From Nitrospira sp. (GTDB taxonomy: Bacteria; Nitrospirota; Thermodesulfovibrionia; UBA6902), in contig JADHUV010000024.1 in assembly GCA_016784355.1 (NCBI GenBank), positions 1 through 37,812 on the forward strand: DNA of 37,812 nt. The letters run 5' to 3'. A model generated the notes under the pieces. The model saw only the letters and a list, made by a program, of their open reading frames with translations, was not told the DNA's origin and ran no database searches. The stretch's first letter is position 1. Each line of letters starts with the position of its first letter. The translations under genes were made by a program, and so were the position numbers. This document shows, in pieces, positions 16,876-24,665 of the stretch.

Positions 16876-19197
16876 ATGACCTCTAAAGATGAAGAGTTTT
16901 TAAAAAGACTCCTTGAAACCTTCAGGCAGGAGGCTCAGGATTCTGTCAGGATGATTTCTACTTCTCTGGTCAAGCTTGAGAGTATATCCGAGGTTGAGCT
17001 TCGTACTGAGATACTGGAAATAGTTTTCAGGGAGGCCCACAGTCTGAAGGGTGCGGCCCGAGCAGTGGATTTGTACGAGATAGAGACTATCAGTCATTCA
17101 TTGGAGAGTGTATTTTCATCTTTAAAGCTTGGCAGGATTGATCTGTCGCGCTCACTATTTGATGTGCTGCACACCGCTGTTGATACAATTGATAATCTGG
17201 TCATGTCAATGAGTGTTGAGCGTACTGATGTCTCAAAAAGCGAGATAGCCGATTTAGTATCAAAGCTTAAAGGGGACCTGAAACAATTACTTGAAGATGA
17301 GAGCGATGTGAAACCTGCTTCTATTGAAGTTAGTAAATCCCCTGATGAGAAGGCAGTAGATATAAAGAGGCGTACACACTTAAGGGATGTCAGCGATTCT
17401 TCAGATACCATGAAGATATCATATGTACGCCTGAACTCTATATTTCTGAAGGCAGAGGAAATGCTGTCAGCTAAATTATCAGCAGAACAGTTTTTGCTTG
17501 AAATTAGAGAGGTAATGGCTGAGTTGCGTGTCATGGATAATGAGTTTAAAAAAATAAGACCGGATATGAGAAGGATGAGGGCTGCCACGCCTTTTAATGT
17601 ATCTGGTTCGCATGGCTATTCCCAAGTCCAGGATGATTACTCCGCTCGCAGGGTATCTGAATACCTGGAATGGAGCTATTCCAATATGAAGGCTATCCAA
17701 TACAGGCTGAATCTGCTTTCAAACCTGACAACATCATCCAATCATTCTTTTTCGGGCATGTTAGTGAATTTGCTGGATGGCATGAAGCAGGCCCTGATGC
17801 TTCCGTTTTCTGTCCTGCTGGAAGTGCTGCCTAAAGTTGTGAGGGATCTTTCTCGTGACCTTGGGAAAGAAGTGGATCTGCAGATTATCGGTGGAGATAT
17901 TGAAATTGACAGACGGATATTGGATGAGCTTAAGACCCCGCTGATTCATATTATCAGGAACTGTATTGATTATGGCATTGAAAAAAAGGATGTACGATTA
18001 AGATGCAATAAAGGCGAACGTGGTCTCATAAAGATTGAAGTAATAAAAAATGACAGCAGTAATGTGAACATGTTTATATCGGATGACGGTGCAGGGATAG
18101 ATTTGGAGGCTGTAAAATCTGCTGCATTGGACAAAGGGGTGATTACTCAGGAGGAGTTTGATTCCTGCAGTGCCTCAGATGCACAGGATTTGGTCTTCAG
18201 ATCCGGTTTATCAACCAGTCCTATAATAACTGATATATCTGGCCGCGGCCTTGGCCTGGCTATTGTTAGAGATAAGATTGCCGGGTTGAGGGGACAGGTA
18301 TTTATAGATTCTACGAGGGGAAAGGGAACGAAATTTCATTTCATCCTCCCCACAACAATTTCTACTTTCAGAAGCATTCTGTTCAGGGTTGGTGAGTATG
18401 CTTATGCACTTACGACAGCAGATATCGAATGTGTTGCCAGGTTTAATAGAAGTCAGGTTTTTGTGCTTGAGAGCAATGACACGGTGTCTCATAATGGTTG
18501 CTCAATACCACTGGTGAAGCTCGGTGATGTTATTGGTGTTAGTCATAAAGAGGCTTCATTGGAAGGAGGAAAATATTTTCTAGCCTTTATAGCAGGGACA
18601 CCTGATCGCAGAGTTGCTTTTGCTGTTGATGAGATCATCAATGAGCAGGAGATACTGGTAAAGGGACTCGGCAAGCAACTGGTGAGTGTGCCTCTGGTAG
18701 CAGGTGCTGCTGTACTGGGCAGTGGGAAGGTCGTACCGATATTGAATGTTCGTGCTCTTTTGAAAGCTGCTTTAAAAGGCCCGCGAAACGGAAAGGGTGC
18801 CTTTACCCCCGCAGTTGATGAAGCTGACCGGAAAAGGACTTCTGTTGTTATCGTCGAAGATTCTATAACTTCCAGGACCTTGATGAAAAATATTATGAGC
18901 TCTGCCGGCTACAGGGTAAGGACTGCTGTAGATGGCGTAGATGCCTTGACTATGCTTAAGACTGAACCAGCTGATATTATAATATCTGATGTTGAGATGC
19001 CCAGGATGGATGGTTTTGAGCTGACCCGACAGGTTCGGTCAAACAGGCATCTTAAAGAAATACCGATAATACTGGTTACTGCACTTGAATCTATGACAGA
19101 TCGTGAAAGAGGTGTTGAGGCTGGTGCCAATGCTTATATCGTAAAGAGCAATTTTGACCAGAGTAATCTTTTAGATATCGTGCAACGGCTGATATGA
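16876..19197 (+). CDS. cheA: Hybrid CheA histidine kinase with C-terminal receiver (WspE-like)
   Basis: This is the central kinase of the cluster (773 residues). The N-terminal HPt domain carries the phosphorylated His55 in REAHSLKGAARA. A long linker and dimerisation region (about 130-350) is followed by the ATPase domain with N box PLIHIIRNCIDYGIE, G1 DDGAGI and G2 ISGRGLGLAIV. Next comes a CheW-like regulatory domain (about 500-640) and a C-terminal receiver with phosphoacceptor Asp705 in ISDVEMPRMDG. The CheA-REC fusion is the WspE/FrzE type and not a flagellar CheA. The fused receiver may act as a phosphate sink or internal regulator. It starts 8 nt after the receptor gene. Confidence 0.95.
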   Translation: MTSKDEEFLKRLLETFRQEAQDSVRMISTSLVKLESISEVELRTEILEIVFREAHSLKGAARAVDLYEIETISHSLESVFSSLKLGRIDLSRSLFDVLHTAVDTIDNLVMSMSVERTDVSKSEIADLVSKLKGDLKQLLEDESDVKPASIEVSKSPDEKAVDIKRRTHLRDVSDSSDTMKISYVRLNSIFLKAEEMLSAKLSAEQFLLEIREVMAELRVMDNEFKKIRPDMRRMRAATPFNVSGSHGYSQVQDDYSARRVSEYLEWSYSNMKAIQYRLNLLSNLTTSSNHSFSGMLVNLLDGMKQALMLPFSVLLEVLPKVVRDLSRDLGKEVDLQIIGGDIEIDRRILDELKTPLIHIIRNCIDYGIEKKDVRLRCNKGERGLIKIEVIKNDSSNVNMFISDDGAGIDLEAVKSAALDKGVITQEEFDSCSASDAQDLVFRSGLSTSPIITDISGRGLGLAIVRDKIAGLRGQVFIDSTRGKGTKFHFILPTTISTFRSILFRVGEYAYALTTADIECVARFNRSQVFVLESNDTVSHNGCSIPLVKLGDVIGVSHKEASLEGGKYFLAFIAGTPDRRVAFAVDEIINEQEILVKGLGKQLVSVPLVAGAAVLGSGKVVPILNVRALLKAALKGPRNGKGAFTPAVDEADRKRTSVVIVEDSITSRTLMKNIMSSAGYRVRTAVDGVDALTMLKTEPADIIISDVEMPRMDGFELTRQVRSNRHLKEIPIILVTALESMTDRERGVEAGANAYIVKSNFDQSNLLDIVQRLI

Positions 19198-19209
19198 GGG
19201 AGGAGTGAC

Positions 19210-20259
19210 GTGATACGTGTTTTAATTGTTGATGATTCGCGGGTGACTGCTGATTATCTCGCTTCTATATTGAATTCTGATCCTGATATCGAGATTATGG
19301 ATATCGCAACAAGCGCGGAAGAAGCATTCCGGGCCGTCAGGAAGTATAAACCAGATGTGATCACGATGGATATTGTCATGCCAGTGATGGATGGTTTTCA
19401 GGCTACCCTGAAGATTATGCAGACAGATCCGACACCTATAGTGATCGTGAGTAATTATCTGCAAGATGATGAGGTGCATATGATCTTTACCGCTATGGAG
19501 GCGGGTGCACTTGCAGTTATTGAAAAACCAAGAGGCCACGGGCATCCGGATTTTATCCAGAATTCTGAGAAGCTTATTCAGATGGTAAAACTCATGTCTG
19601 AGGTGAAAGTAGTGCGCCGTCTGCCAATTCCTGAGAATAAGTCAGGTACTGATTTGCCAGCGGAAGATATGCGGGTCCTTGATGATCACACCAAAGTTCA
19701 GGCCGTTGTTATTGGAGCTTCTACTGGCGGGCCAGTTGTACTGCAGACAATTTTATCCAAGCTTCCGAATGATTTTCCTGTGCCGGTACTTATAGTACAG
19801 CACATAACAGCTGGTTTCCTGAAAGGATTTCAGGACTGGCTCTCACAGACTGCCGGCCCGGTTGTACATGTGGCAGTTAATGGGCAGGAACTGCTGCCGG
19901 GACATGTTTATATCGCACCGGACAATTATCATATGGAAATAGGAAAGAACGGTAGAATCATATTGAGCGATGAGCCAGCTGATAATGGGCTTAAGCCCTC
20001 GGTCTCCTACCTTTTTCGAACCGCACTGCAGTTTTACGGTTCGCAGCTTGTGGGCGTGCTGCTGACTGGTATGGGTGTGGATGGAGCAAAGGACCTCAAG
20101 GCGATGAAAGACAGCGGTTGTATAACAATTGCTCAGGATGAAACCTCATCGGTTGTTCACGGCATGCCTGGTGAGGCCGTCAAGCTGGATGGGGCCTCCT
20201 TTGTTCTCCCTCCGGACAAAATAGTAACACTCCTTAAACGGCTTGTGAAGAGGCAATAG
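19210..20259 (+). CDS. cheB: CheB-type receptor methylesterase (WspF-like)
   Basis: CheB removes methyl groups from receptors when phosphorylated, opposing CheR. The 349 residues comprise an N-terminal receiver (Asp54 in ITMDIVMPVMDG) and a C-terminal esterase with the triad Ser171 in GASTGGP, His198 in VQHIT and Asp291 in TGMGVDGAKDL. It starts with GTG at 19210 behind a strong GGGAGGAG. In Wsp systems loss of WspF locks diguanylate cyclase output on, so this gene is the likely brake on the downstream cyclase. Confidence 0.96.
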   Translation: MIRVLIVDDSRVTADYLASILNSDPDIEIMDIATSAEEAFRAVRKYKPDVITMDIVMPVMDGFQATLKIMQTDPTPIVIVSNYLQDDEVHMIFTAMEAGALAVIEKPRGHGHPDFIQNSEKLIQMVKLMSEVKVVRRLPIPENKSGTDLPAEDMRVLDDHTKVQAVVIGASTGGPVVLQTILSKLPNDFPVPVLIVQHITAGFLKGFQDWLSQTAGPVVHVAVNGQELLPGHVYIAPDNYHMEIGKNGRIILSDEPADNGLKPSVSYLFRTALQFYGSQLVGVLLTGMGVDGAKDLKAMKDSGCITIAQDETSSVVHGMPGEAVKLDGASFVLPPDKIVTLLKRLVKRQ

Positions 20260-20262
20260 TAT

Positions 20263-21384
20263 ATGGACATAATAGCAGATTATAAAAAAATACTAATAGT
20301 AGAAGACAGTATGACTCAGGCGGTCAGACTAACATATATCCTTGAAAAAGAAGGTTATGAGGTCACGGTCGCTGCTTCAGGGGAGGATGCGATTGAGGCT
20401 CTTTTGAAAGTGCGCCCGTCTATAATAATAAGCGACATTGTGATGCCTGGTATAAGCGGTTATGAGCTATGCTCGAGAATAAAGGCAGAAAAAAAATACA
20501 GCGATATACCTGTTATTCTGCTGACCTCATTATCTGATCCTGGAGATGTCTTGCGCGGTCTTGAAAGCGGAGCAGACAATTTCATAACAAAGCCCTTCGA
20601 TGAAGCATATCTACTGAATCGCATATTTAATATTATTGTGAATGCGTATATTCGAGGGCAAAATCAAGGGGAAAGTGATACTGAGTTTTATTATGCCGGC
20701 GGATCATACACTATAACCGCAGAGCGTAAACAGATACTCGATCTTTTTCTTTCAACGTATGAGACGGCCATACAGAAGAACAATGAGCTTATAGAGGCTC
20801 AGGAGGAAATGAACAGGATTAATCGGGTACTTGAGGAAAAAACCATTGCCCTTGAAGAAGAGATCGCGTCCAGAAAGCGAATAGAAGAGAAGTTAAGGAC
20901 ACTTTCTATTACAGATGAGCTTACTGGCCTTTACAACCGGCGGGGCTTTTTTATGCTGGCTGAACAGCAGATCAGTATCTCCAAAAGAATGAATAAAGGC
21001 GTAGTAATGATTTATGCCGATCTGGATGGATTGAAAATTATCAATGATACCCTTGGGCATAATGAAGGTGACAGGGCGATTATTCAAATCTCAAAAATTT
21101 TAAGAGATAGTCTCAGGGAATCAGATGTAACGGCCCGCATTGGAGGAGATGAATTTGTCATCTTTCAGATGGGTAATCACGAAGAGGGCGCTGACATTAT
21201 CACTGAAAGACTACAGAGAACCCTGGAAGAGTTTAATCTGTCTAATCCTGATTTAAAGTATAAACTCTCTGCAAGCATCGGGGTTATATGTTATCCGTCG
21301 GAGGCAGTTACGACCATAGATGAGATGATGGCAGAGGTTGATAATTTGATGTATATAAAGAAGAAGGCGCGTAAGAGGGGATAG
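20263..21384 (+). CDS. wspR: Response regulator diguanylate cyclase, REC-coiled coil-GGDEF (WspR-like)
   Basis: This is the output of the cluster: phosphorylation should trigger condensation of two GTP to c-di-GMP. The receiver (about 7-125) has acceptor Asp58 in IISDIVMPG. A predicted coiled coil (about 165-212) connects to the GGDEF domain (about 213-373), which has an intact active site GGDEF at 294-298. The inhibitory site RxxD (RESD, 285-288) sits five residues upstream, so product feedback is likely. It begins 4 nt after cheB and ends the operon. The REC-GGDEF fusion at this position is the main reason to call the operon Wsp-like. Confidence 0.95.
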   Translation: MDIIADYKKILIVEDSMTQAVRLTYILEKEGYEVTVAASGEDAIEALLKVRPSIIISDIVMPGISGYELCSRIKAEKKYSDIPVILLTSLSDPGDVLRGLESGADNFITKPFDEAYLLNRIFNIIVNAYIRGQNQGESDTEFYYAGGSYTITAERKQILDLFLSTYETAIQKNNELIEAQEEMNRINRVLEEKTIALEEEIASRKRIEEKLRTLSITDELTGLYNRRGFFMLAEQQISISKRMNKGVVMIYADLDGLKIINDTLGHNEGDRAIIQISKILRDSLRESDVTARIGGDEFVIFQMGNHEEGADIITERLQRTLEEFNLSNPDLKYKLSASIGVICYPSEAVTTIDEMMAEVDNLMYIKKKARKRG

Positions 21385-21460
21385 GGGGGTAGGGAATACG
21401 GAGGTTTTCTGCAATCACCGCAAGTTTCCTTTGAACTATCTCTTTTTCAACCGGACTCAT
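21308..21460 (-). pseudogene. Truncated HepT-like (HEPN/DUF86) toxin remnant
   Basis: Immediately after the MntA gene, in an ATGA overlap (21457-21460), an ATG opens a 50-codon frame. Its first 20 residues begin MSPVEKEIVQRKLAVIAENL, which reads like the N-terminus of HepT/DUF86 HEPN toxins. Beyond about 21401 the similarity stops: the frame turns proline-rich and runs antisense into the 3' end of the diguanylate cyclase gene. HepT proteins are usually about 110-140 residues and carry an RX4-6H catalytic motif, which is absent. I read this as a deletion at the junction with the Wsp operon. The short similarity was judged by eye. Confidence 0.65.
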
Positions 21461-21885
21461 CTTGACTCCTGTTCCGCTATATAGTTTCTGATATATCGAT
21501 CCTGGGCAACCCGGAGTTTTCCTGTATCTACATAGCGTCTAAACGCAAGGGAGGCGGTTTCATTGAATATGCCTGGCTCACGTTCGTATATGATTATGCC
21601 ATGCTTCATAATGGAATGTTTTAAAAGAGGTTTGGCTTTTCTGATATCGATGATATCAATATTACTTGTATGTAATAGCTGTGATATCTCATTTGTTAAA
21701 TCAATAATATTAATAACCTCATCATAAAGAAATGCGAGATCCAAATCACTTTTTTTATGAACTGTTTTTTTTGCATAAGAACCAAAAAGGACAATAAGTT
21801 TAATTTCACTTGATGTAAATAGAGGGGAAAGTGCCGTCTGTAGTTTGCCAACTGAAAATGGGGGGCTATTATCTGGCTTATGCAT
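21457..21885 (-). CDS. mntA: MntA-type nucleotidyltransferase antitoxin, orphan
   Basis: This 142-residue minimal nucleotidyltransferase has the signature GSX10DXD complete: Gly35-Ser36 and Asp47/Asp49 in FGSYAKKTVHKKSDLDLAF. MntA proteins neutralise HepT toxins by transferring AMP groups to a tyrosine of the toxin (type VII toxin-antitoxin). The length is normal and the active site looks intact, but the partner gene that overlaps its stop codon is reduced to a stump. It may therefore be a relic, or may act on another HEPN protein elsewhere. No ribosome site of note precedes the ATG at 21885. Confidence 0.88.
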   Translation of the reverse strand: MHKPDNSPPFSVGKLQTALSPLFTSSEIKLIVLFGSYAKKTVHKKSDLDLAFLYDEVINIIDLTNEISQLLHTSNIDIIDIRKAKPLLKHSIMKHGIIIYEREPGIFNETASLAFRRYVDTGKLRVAQDRYIRNYIAEQESR

Positions 21886-21943
21886 GACTCATTATAAATG
21901 AATTTAGTTTATATGGGAAGGAGAGGAGGAGTCTAAAAATATA

Positions 21944-21970
21944 TAGGGGCAGGTTTGAAACCTGCCCCTA
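21944..21970. repeat. Palindromic intergenic repeat, copy 1
   Basis: A 27-nt near-perfect palindrome: arm TAGGGGCAGGTTT, one central base, arm AAACCTGCCCCTA. Two further copies are at 37410-37436 and 37711-37737. It lies 30 nt after the stop of the NuoG-like gene. On the minus strand it is followed by an AT-rich TATATATTTTT, so this copy may also end the acs operon transcript. Confidence 0.85.
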
Positions 21971-21999
21971 CGTTTTGATACTAATAAATTAAATCAATC

Positions 22000-24009
22000 T
22001 TATACTGTAACTTCCGCCTCTTTCAGCCAGGCCAGTCTTGAGTGGTCAAGTTCTGCTGCACAACCGCATGATTTAACCTCAGCGGCAATATCTTCAAGAC
22101 CCTTTGTCTTTTCAAACGGACTGAACATTGCTTTTGAAGCTGCGGGAGTTGCTGATTTTGCATCAGATGCCTTAAGGGGGGATCCCATAGCTGTAGAGAT
22201 ATCAATGAAGATATCTGCGTGCTGTCTGGAATCGCCTGTCGGCTCAATCGCTCCGTTAACCTCTTTGGTTTGTCCAAGGTATGAAGTAATTGTTCCGTAT
22301 GACTCAAGTGAGGTTGATGCCGGAAGAATCAGATTAGCTTCTTTAGCCAGATCTGACATGAAGGATGTCTGTACAATAAGAAAGTCAGTATCAGGCTTGC
22401 TGGATACCGGTAACTCGCCTATAGCATAGAGGACATCTGATTTGCCGGTTATCATTTCGCTGAAGCTCTTACCTTTGGATACAAGGCCTGCAGCCACAAC
22501 ACCTCTGGCATTGGCATCATAAGGCACTGCGACGACCTTGATAGAAGATATCATTGAAAGATTATTGGCTGCGGCAAAGAGGGCAGGGGCACAGAAAAGT
22601 ACAGGGGCTGCGGCCTCAGAAATTATTGCTGCTGCCTTTTCAATCTCCTCGGTTACTGCACAGGCGGATACTGCATCGGAGAGGTCTTTTACGGCCTCTG
22701 CTCCCGCGTTAATGAGTCCCTTTGCAATATGTGCAAGTGCATCTGCTTCATCTGCCTTGATGGTTACGGTAGCTACCGACATGATTTTCGGCTCGCTCTC
22801 GTTCAGGACGATAAGTTTTGCACCGCGCGCTACTCGTTTTCTGATGCCTGCTCCGAGTGCGGGGATTACCCGGTTCCACTGGTTAGGGCTGATACCCGCA
22901 AGAATGATGACATCTGCATCATCCAGTGATACGTCTGCAGAAGACTTCATCGCATCGGCATTGGAGTACAGGCTTACGGTAGTATCTACATTTGTTGTTT
23001 TGATTACATCAGCGGAAAGTTTGGACAGCAGGGCTGCATCCTCATTAAGGATATTTCCTGAGCTTACAATTGCCGCATTACTGGCGGCTGCTTTAAGCTT
23101 ATCAGCAGTAATTTTGATTGCATCTTCCCATGTGGTCTCAACGAGTTTGCCGCCTTCTTTTTTCATTGGAACGGTGACTCGTGCATCGGATGCGGCAGAG
23201 CTGAAGCCGAACCTGCCGATTGCGCAGATGAATTTTTCAACGGAACCATCCTCCGCACCGGCACTGACCTTGACGACCTCGCCGTCATTGGTGCTTATCT
23301 CTATATCACAGGCATTACCGCAGGATAGGCATGAAGAAGCGGTCTTTTCATAATCCCACTCCCGGCCTTTGCGCCATCTGTCTGCTTCAAGCAGTGCATT
23401 AACAGGGCATACATCTACGCAACTGCCGCAGAAGGTGCAGTCAGAATCCTGAAGCGGCTTGTCCATGGCCGTAGCCACTCTGGAGCCTACTCCTCTGCCC
23501 ATAAACTCAAGTACATTTGTTCCCTGTTCTTTACAGACACGGACACATCTGCCGCAGAGTATGCAGTAATCGGGATCTCTCTTAATAAAAGGATTGGCCT
23601 CATCTACTGCATAATGGAAGCTCTTTCTGTTGAAAGTAGATTCCTTTATACCGAAGTCATACGCATACTGCTGCAGGGTGCAGACTCCTGCCTTTGTGCA
23701 GGTCATGCAGTCTAATGGATGCATGGATAGGATAAGATCGATAACAAACTTTCTGATCTCCAGCACTTTTTCGGTTTTCGTGTTTATGGACATGCCTTCT
23801 TTAGCCTTGGTGGTGCAGGCGATCATCGGGGCTTTCATACCCTCGATCTCTACCAGGCACATTCTGCAGGCTCCGATACCTTTCATTCCCTTCAGGGCGC
23901 AAAGGTTCGGGATATGAACGCCCACTGTTTCAGCGGCATCGATAAGGTTTGTTCCCGCAGGAACTGTCGCCTCTTTGCCGTCAATTTTAAGAGTTACGTT
24001 GTCAGACAT
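22000..24009 (-). CDS. NuoG/HydA-type iron-sulfur subunit with non-catalytic molybdopterin-oxidoreductase fold
   Basis: This 669-residue electron-transfer subunit resembles NuoG and the large subunits of NAD-linked formate dehydrogenases. Cluster ligands in order: [2Fe-2S] Cys37, 48, 51, 65; His97 with Cys101, 104, 110; two [4Fe-4S] sets at Cys149/152/155/159 and 191/194/197/201; and an N7-like set starting CLSCGNAC (227-234). The remaining 400 residues have a molybdopterin-oxidoreductase fold. I find no Cys or Sec at the place expected in a formate dehydrogenase active site and the domain is short, so it is probably non-catalytic as in NuoG. The start at 24009 is set by AAGGGGG 5 nt upstream. 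It ends the acs operon. Confidence 0.85.
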   Translation of the reverse strand: MSDNVTLKIDGKEATVPAGTNLIDAAETVGVHIPNLCALKGMKGIGACRMCLVEIEGMKAPMIACTTKAKEGMSINTKTEKVLEIRKFVIDLILSMHPLDCMTCTKAGVCTLQQYAYDFGIKESTFNRKSFHYAVDEANPFIKRDPDYCILCGRCVRVCKEQGTNVLEFMGRGVGSRVATAMDKPLQDSDCTFCGSCVDVCPVNALLEADRWRKGREWDYEKTASSCLSCGNACDIEISTNDGEVVKVSAGAEDGSVEKFICAIGRFGFSSAASDARVTVPMKKEGGKLVETTWEDAIKITADKLKAAASNAAIVSSGNILNEDAALLSKLSADVIKTTNVDTTVSLYSNADAMKSSADVSLDDADVIILAGISPNQWNRVIPALGAGIRKRVARGAKLIVLNESEPKIMSVATVTIKADEADALAHIAKGLINAGAEAVKDLSDAVSACAVTEEIEKAAAIISEAAAPVLFCAPALFAAANNLSMISSIKVVAVPYDANARGVVAAGLVSKGKSFSEMITGKSDVLYAIGELPVSSKPDTDFLIVQTSFMSDLAKEANLILPASTSLESYGTITSYLGQTKEVNGAIEPTGDSRQHADIFIDISTAMGSPLKASDAKSATPAASKAMFSPFEKTKGLEDIAAEVKSCGCAAELDHSRLAWLKEAEVTV

Positions 24010-24067
24010 TGAAACCCCCTTCAAATAGGTTCTTCATTAGTATTTATAATAACGACTTTATTTCTGT

Positions 24068-24655
24068 TTAAACGCTGACCGGCTGTGCATCTTTTGCATC
24101 AACCAGTATTATTGCATCAACCGGGCAGACCTTAATACATTCTCCGCATGTCACGCACTTGGTCTGGCGAATATCAAACGGGTAAAAAGAGCTGCGAAAT
24201 GGGACAGCTTTTTCTCCATGAATTGCATTGTATTTGCATGCATCCTTGCATAGTCCGCACATCGTGCATTTATCAGCAATTACCTTGTATTCGATCAGAT
24301 TTTTGCATGTCTGAGATGGGCATATACCGTTTACATGGCTGTTGAATATCTCTTCGTCTATATACTCTGTTACGAAGGCTGCGATATCTTTACCTTTTTT
24401 GCACATTGAACTTTCAAGCATTTCTGCAGCGATTCTTTTAAGGTTGTGAAACTCTGAAGCAGTTCCATTGCCTTCCATCAGATCATTGAGAATTGTGCGA
24501 GCCTCATAACTGCCCATGGAACATGGAAAACATTTGCCACACATCGGGCCGGAAAGGAATCCGGTGATAAGGGTTGACGCCTTCTCGACAGGACATTTTA
24601 TAAGGTCTGCAATGGTTTTTATATCTCCTACTTTAGCTATTTTATTCTGAATCAT
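24068..24655 (-). CDS. Small Fe-S protein duplicating the tail of the NuoF-like subunit
   Basis: This 195-residue protein lacks any flavin or NAD domain. It matches the end of the NuoF-like protein encoded just upstream: an NADH-dehydrogenase-type [4Fe-4S] domain (MCGKCFPC, Cys39/42/45 with Cys85), then two ferredoxin clusters (Cys130/133/136/140 and Cys167/170/173/177). The start at ATG 24655 is chosen because AAAGGG sits 8 nt upstream; an open frame reaching 24715 would overlap the NuoF-like gene. It follows that gene by 10 nt. It probably relays electrons in the same complex; a free ferredoxin-like carrier for CooS is the other possibility. Confidence 0.85.
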   Translation of the reverse strand: MIQNKIAKVGDIKTIADLIKCPVEKASTLITGFLSGPMCGKCFPCSMGSYEARTILNDLMEGNGTASEFHNLKRIAAEMLESSMCKKGKDIAAFVTEYIDEEIFNSHVNGICPSQTCKNLIEYKVIADKCTMCGLCKDACKYNAIHGEKAVPFRSSFYPFDIRQTKCVTCGECIKVCPVDAIILVDAKDAQPVSV

Positions 24656-24665
24656 GGTAAACCCT

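Noticed and set aside
21457..21885. Complete MntA-HepT toxin-antitoxin pair
   Set aside because: The frame after mntA loses HepT similarity after about 20 residues and runs antisense into the neighbouring gene; no toxin catalytic motif is present.
22538..23353. Long open frame of 271 codons on the plus strand, opposite the NuoG-like gene
   Set aside because: It is an antisense shadow of a strongly supported gene with six cluster motifs; its composition is Ser/Ala-rich and it has no ribosome site or recognisable domain.
22000..24009. NuoG-like protein as the catalytic subunit of an NAD-dependent formate dehydrogenase
   Set aside because: Cluster-binding N-terminus fits, but I see no active-site Cys or in-frame TGA (Sec), and the molybdopterin-type region is short.
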